A stretch of 64,000 bases of DNA, taken from assembly GCA_964059195.1 (NCBI GenBank), contig CAXKWD010000003.1, positions 18,086,606 to 18,150,605 on the forward strand, read 5' to 3'. Under the pieces are notes generated by a model. That model was given only the letters and a program-made list of their open reading frames with translations, searched no databases and was not told the origin of the DNA. Shown piece by piece: positions 63,971 through 64,000 of the stretch. Source of the DNA: Ectobius pallidus. Lineage: Eukaryota; Arthropoda; Insecta; Blattodea; Ectobiidae. Each line of letters starts with the position of its first letter. The stretch's first letter is position 1. The position numbers and the translations under genes are program-made.

Positions 63971-64000
63971 ATAATATTCCTTTAGCTTGCTTAGGAATTG

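Noticed and set aside
1..64000. CRISPR arrays, operons, bacterial promoters or prophage
   Set aside because: No regularly spaced direct repeats of that kind and no bacterial-type coding density; repeats are eukaryotic transposons and microsatellites.

Overview
This is intronic or intergenic DNA from an animal with a large, transposon-rich genome, most probably an insect. The evidence is an AT-rich composition, no bacterial-type genes, short tRNA-derived SINEs, non-LTR retrotransposon tails, Tc1/mariner, hAT, Kolobok-like and Helitron-type DNA transposons, and one short exon with canonical splice sites. The repeat repertoire and long introns suit a cockroach-like hemimetabolous insect, but that assignment is inference. 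Almost every long open frame is a broken transposon gene or a by-product of simple repeats.

The only convincing host-gene sequence is a 63-bp exon at 26233-26295 (+). It encodes a piece of a myosin motor domain (TGTILVAVNPYKE...) between a pyrimidine-rich acceptor and a gtgagt donor. If it is real, much of the window is intron of a myosin gene read on the + strand.

Layout. 0-14 kb: a foldback repeat, SINEs, small hAT-like elements with exact 8-bp target duplications, two copies of a HINE/DINE-1-like repeat, a broken mariner, a hAT relic with a transposase tail, and a hAT bounded by CAAGAC hexamer arrays that sits inside an older inverted-repeat element. 14-35 kb: more SINEs and hATs, a 5'-truncated LINE (17.4-18.5 kb), HINE-like copies with tandem ~150-bp monomers, two Helitrons, the myosin exon and a palindromic mariner. 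35.9-39.4 kb: a 3.5-kb element with ~0.7-kb inverted repeats around a decayed gene that combines a PIN/FEN-nuclease-like region with a cysteine-rich CXC-like tail. 40.9-42.4 kb: an R1-like LINE 3' half with a 298-codon open frame, a minisatellite and a long A tail. 42.5-56.6 kb: nested Helitron/hAT copies, more HINE-like repeats, a palindromic mariner, SINEs and a mariner holding a LINE, a Helitron and a pogo-like element. 57-64 kb: another hAT, SINEs, a Kolobok-like TTAA element carrying a P2X7-tail-like zinc protein and a convergent THAP gene, a near-perfect palindrome and an RTE-like LINE tail.

The genes do not form a pathway. What can be read is insertion history: target duplications and interrupted repeats give relative ages at several places, and cargo domains (P2X7-like, CXC, THAP, PIN-like) show what these mobile elements carried.
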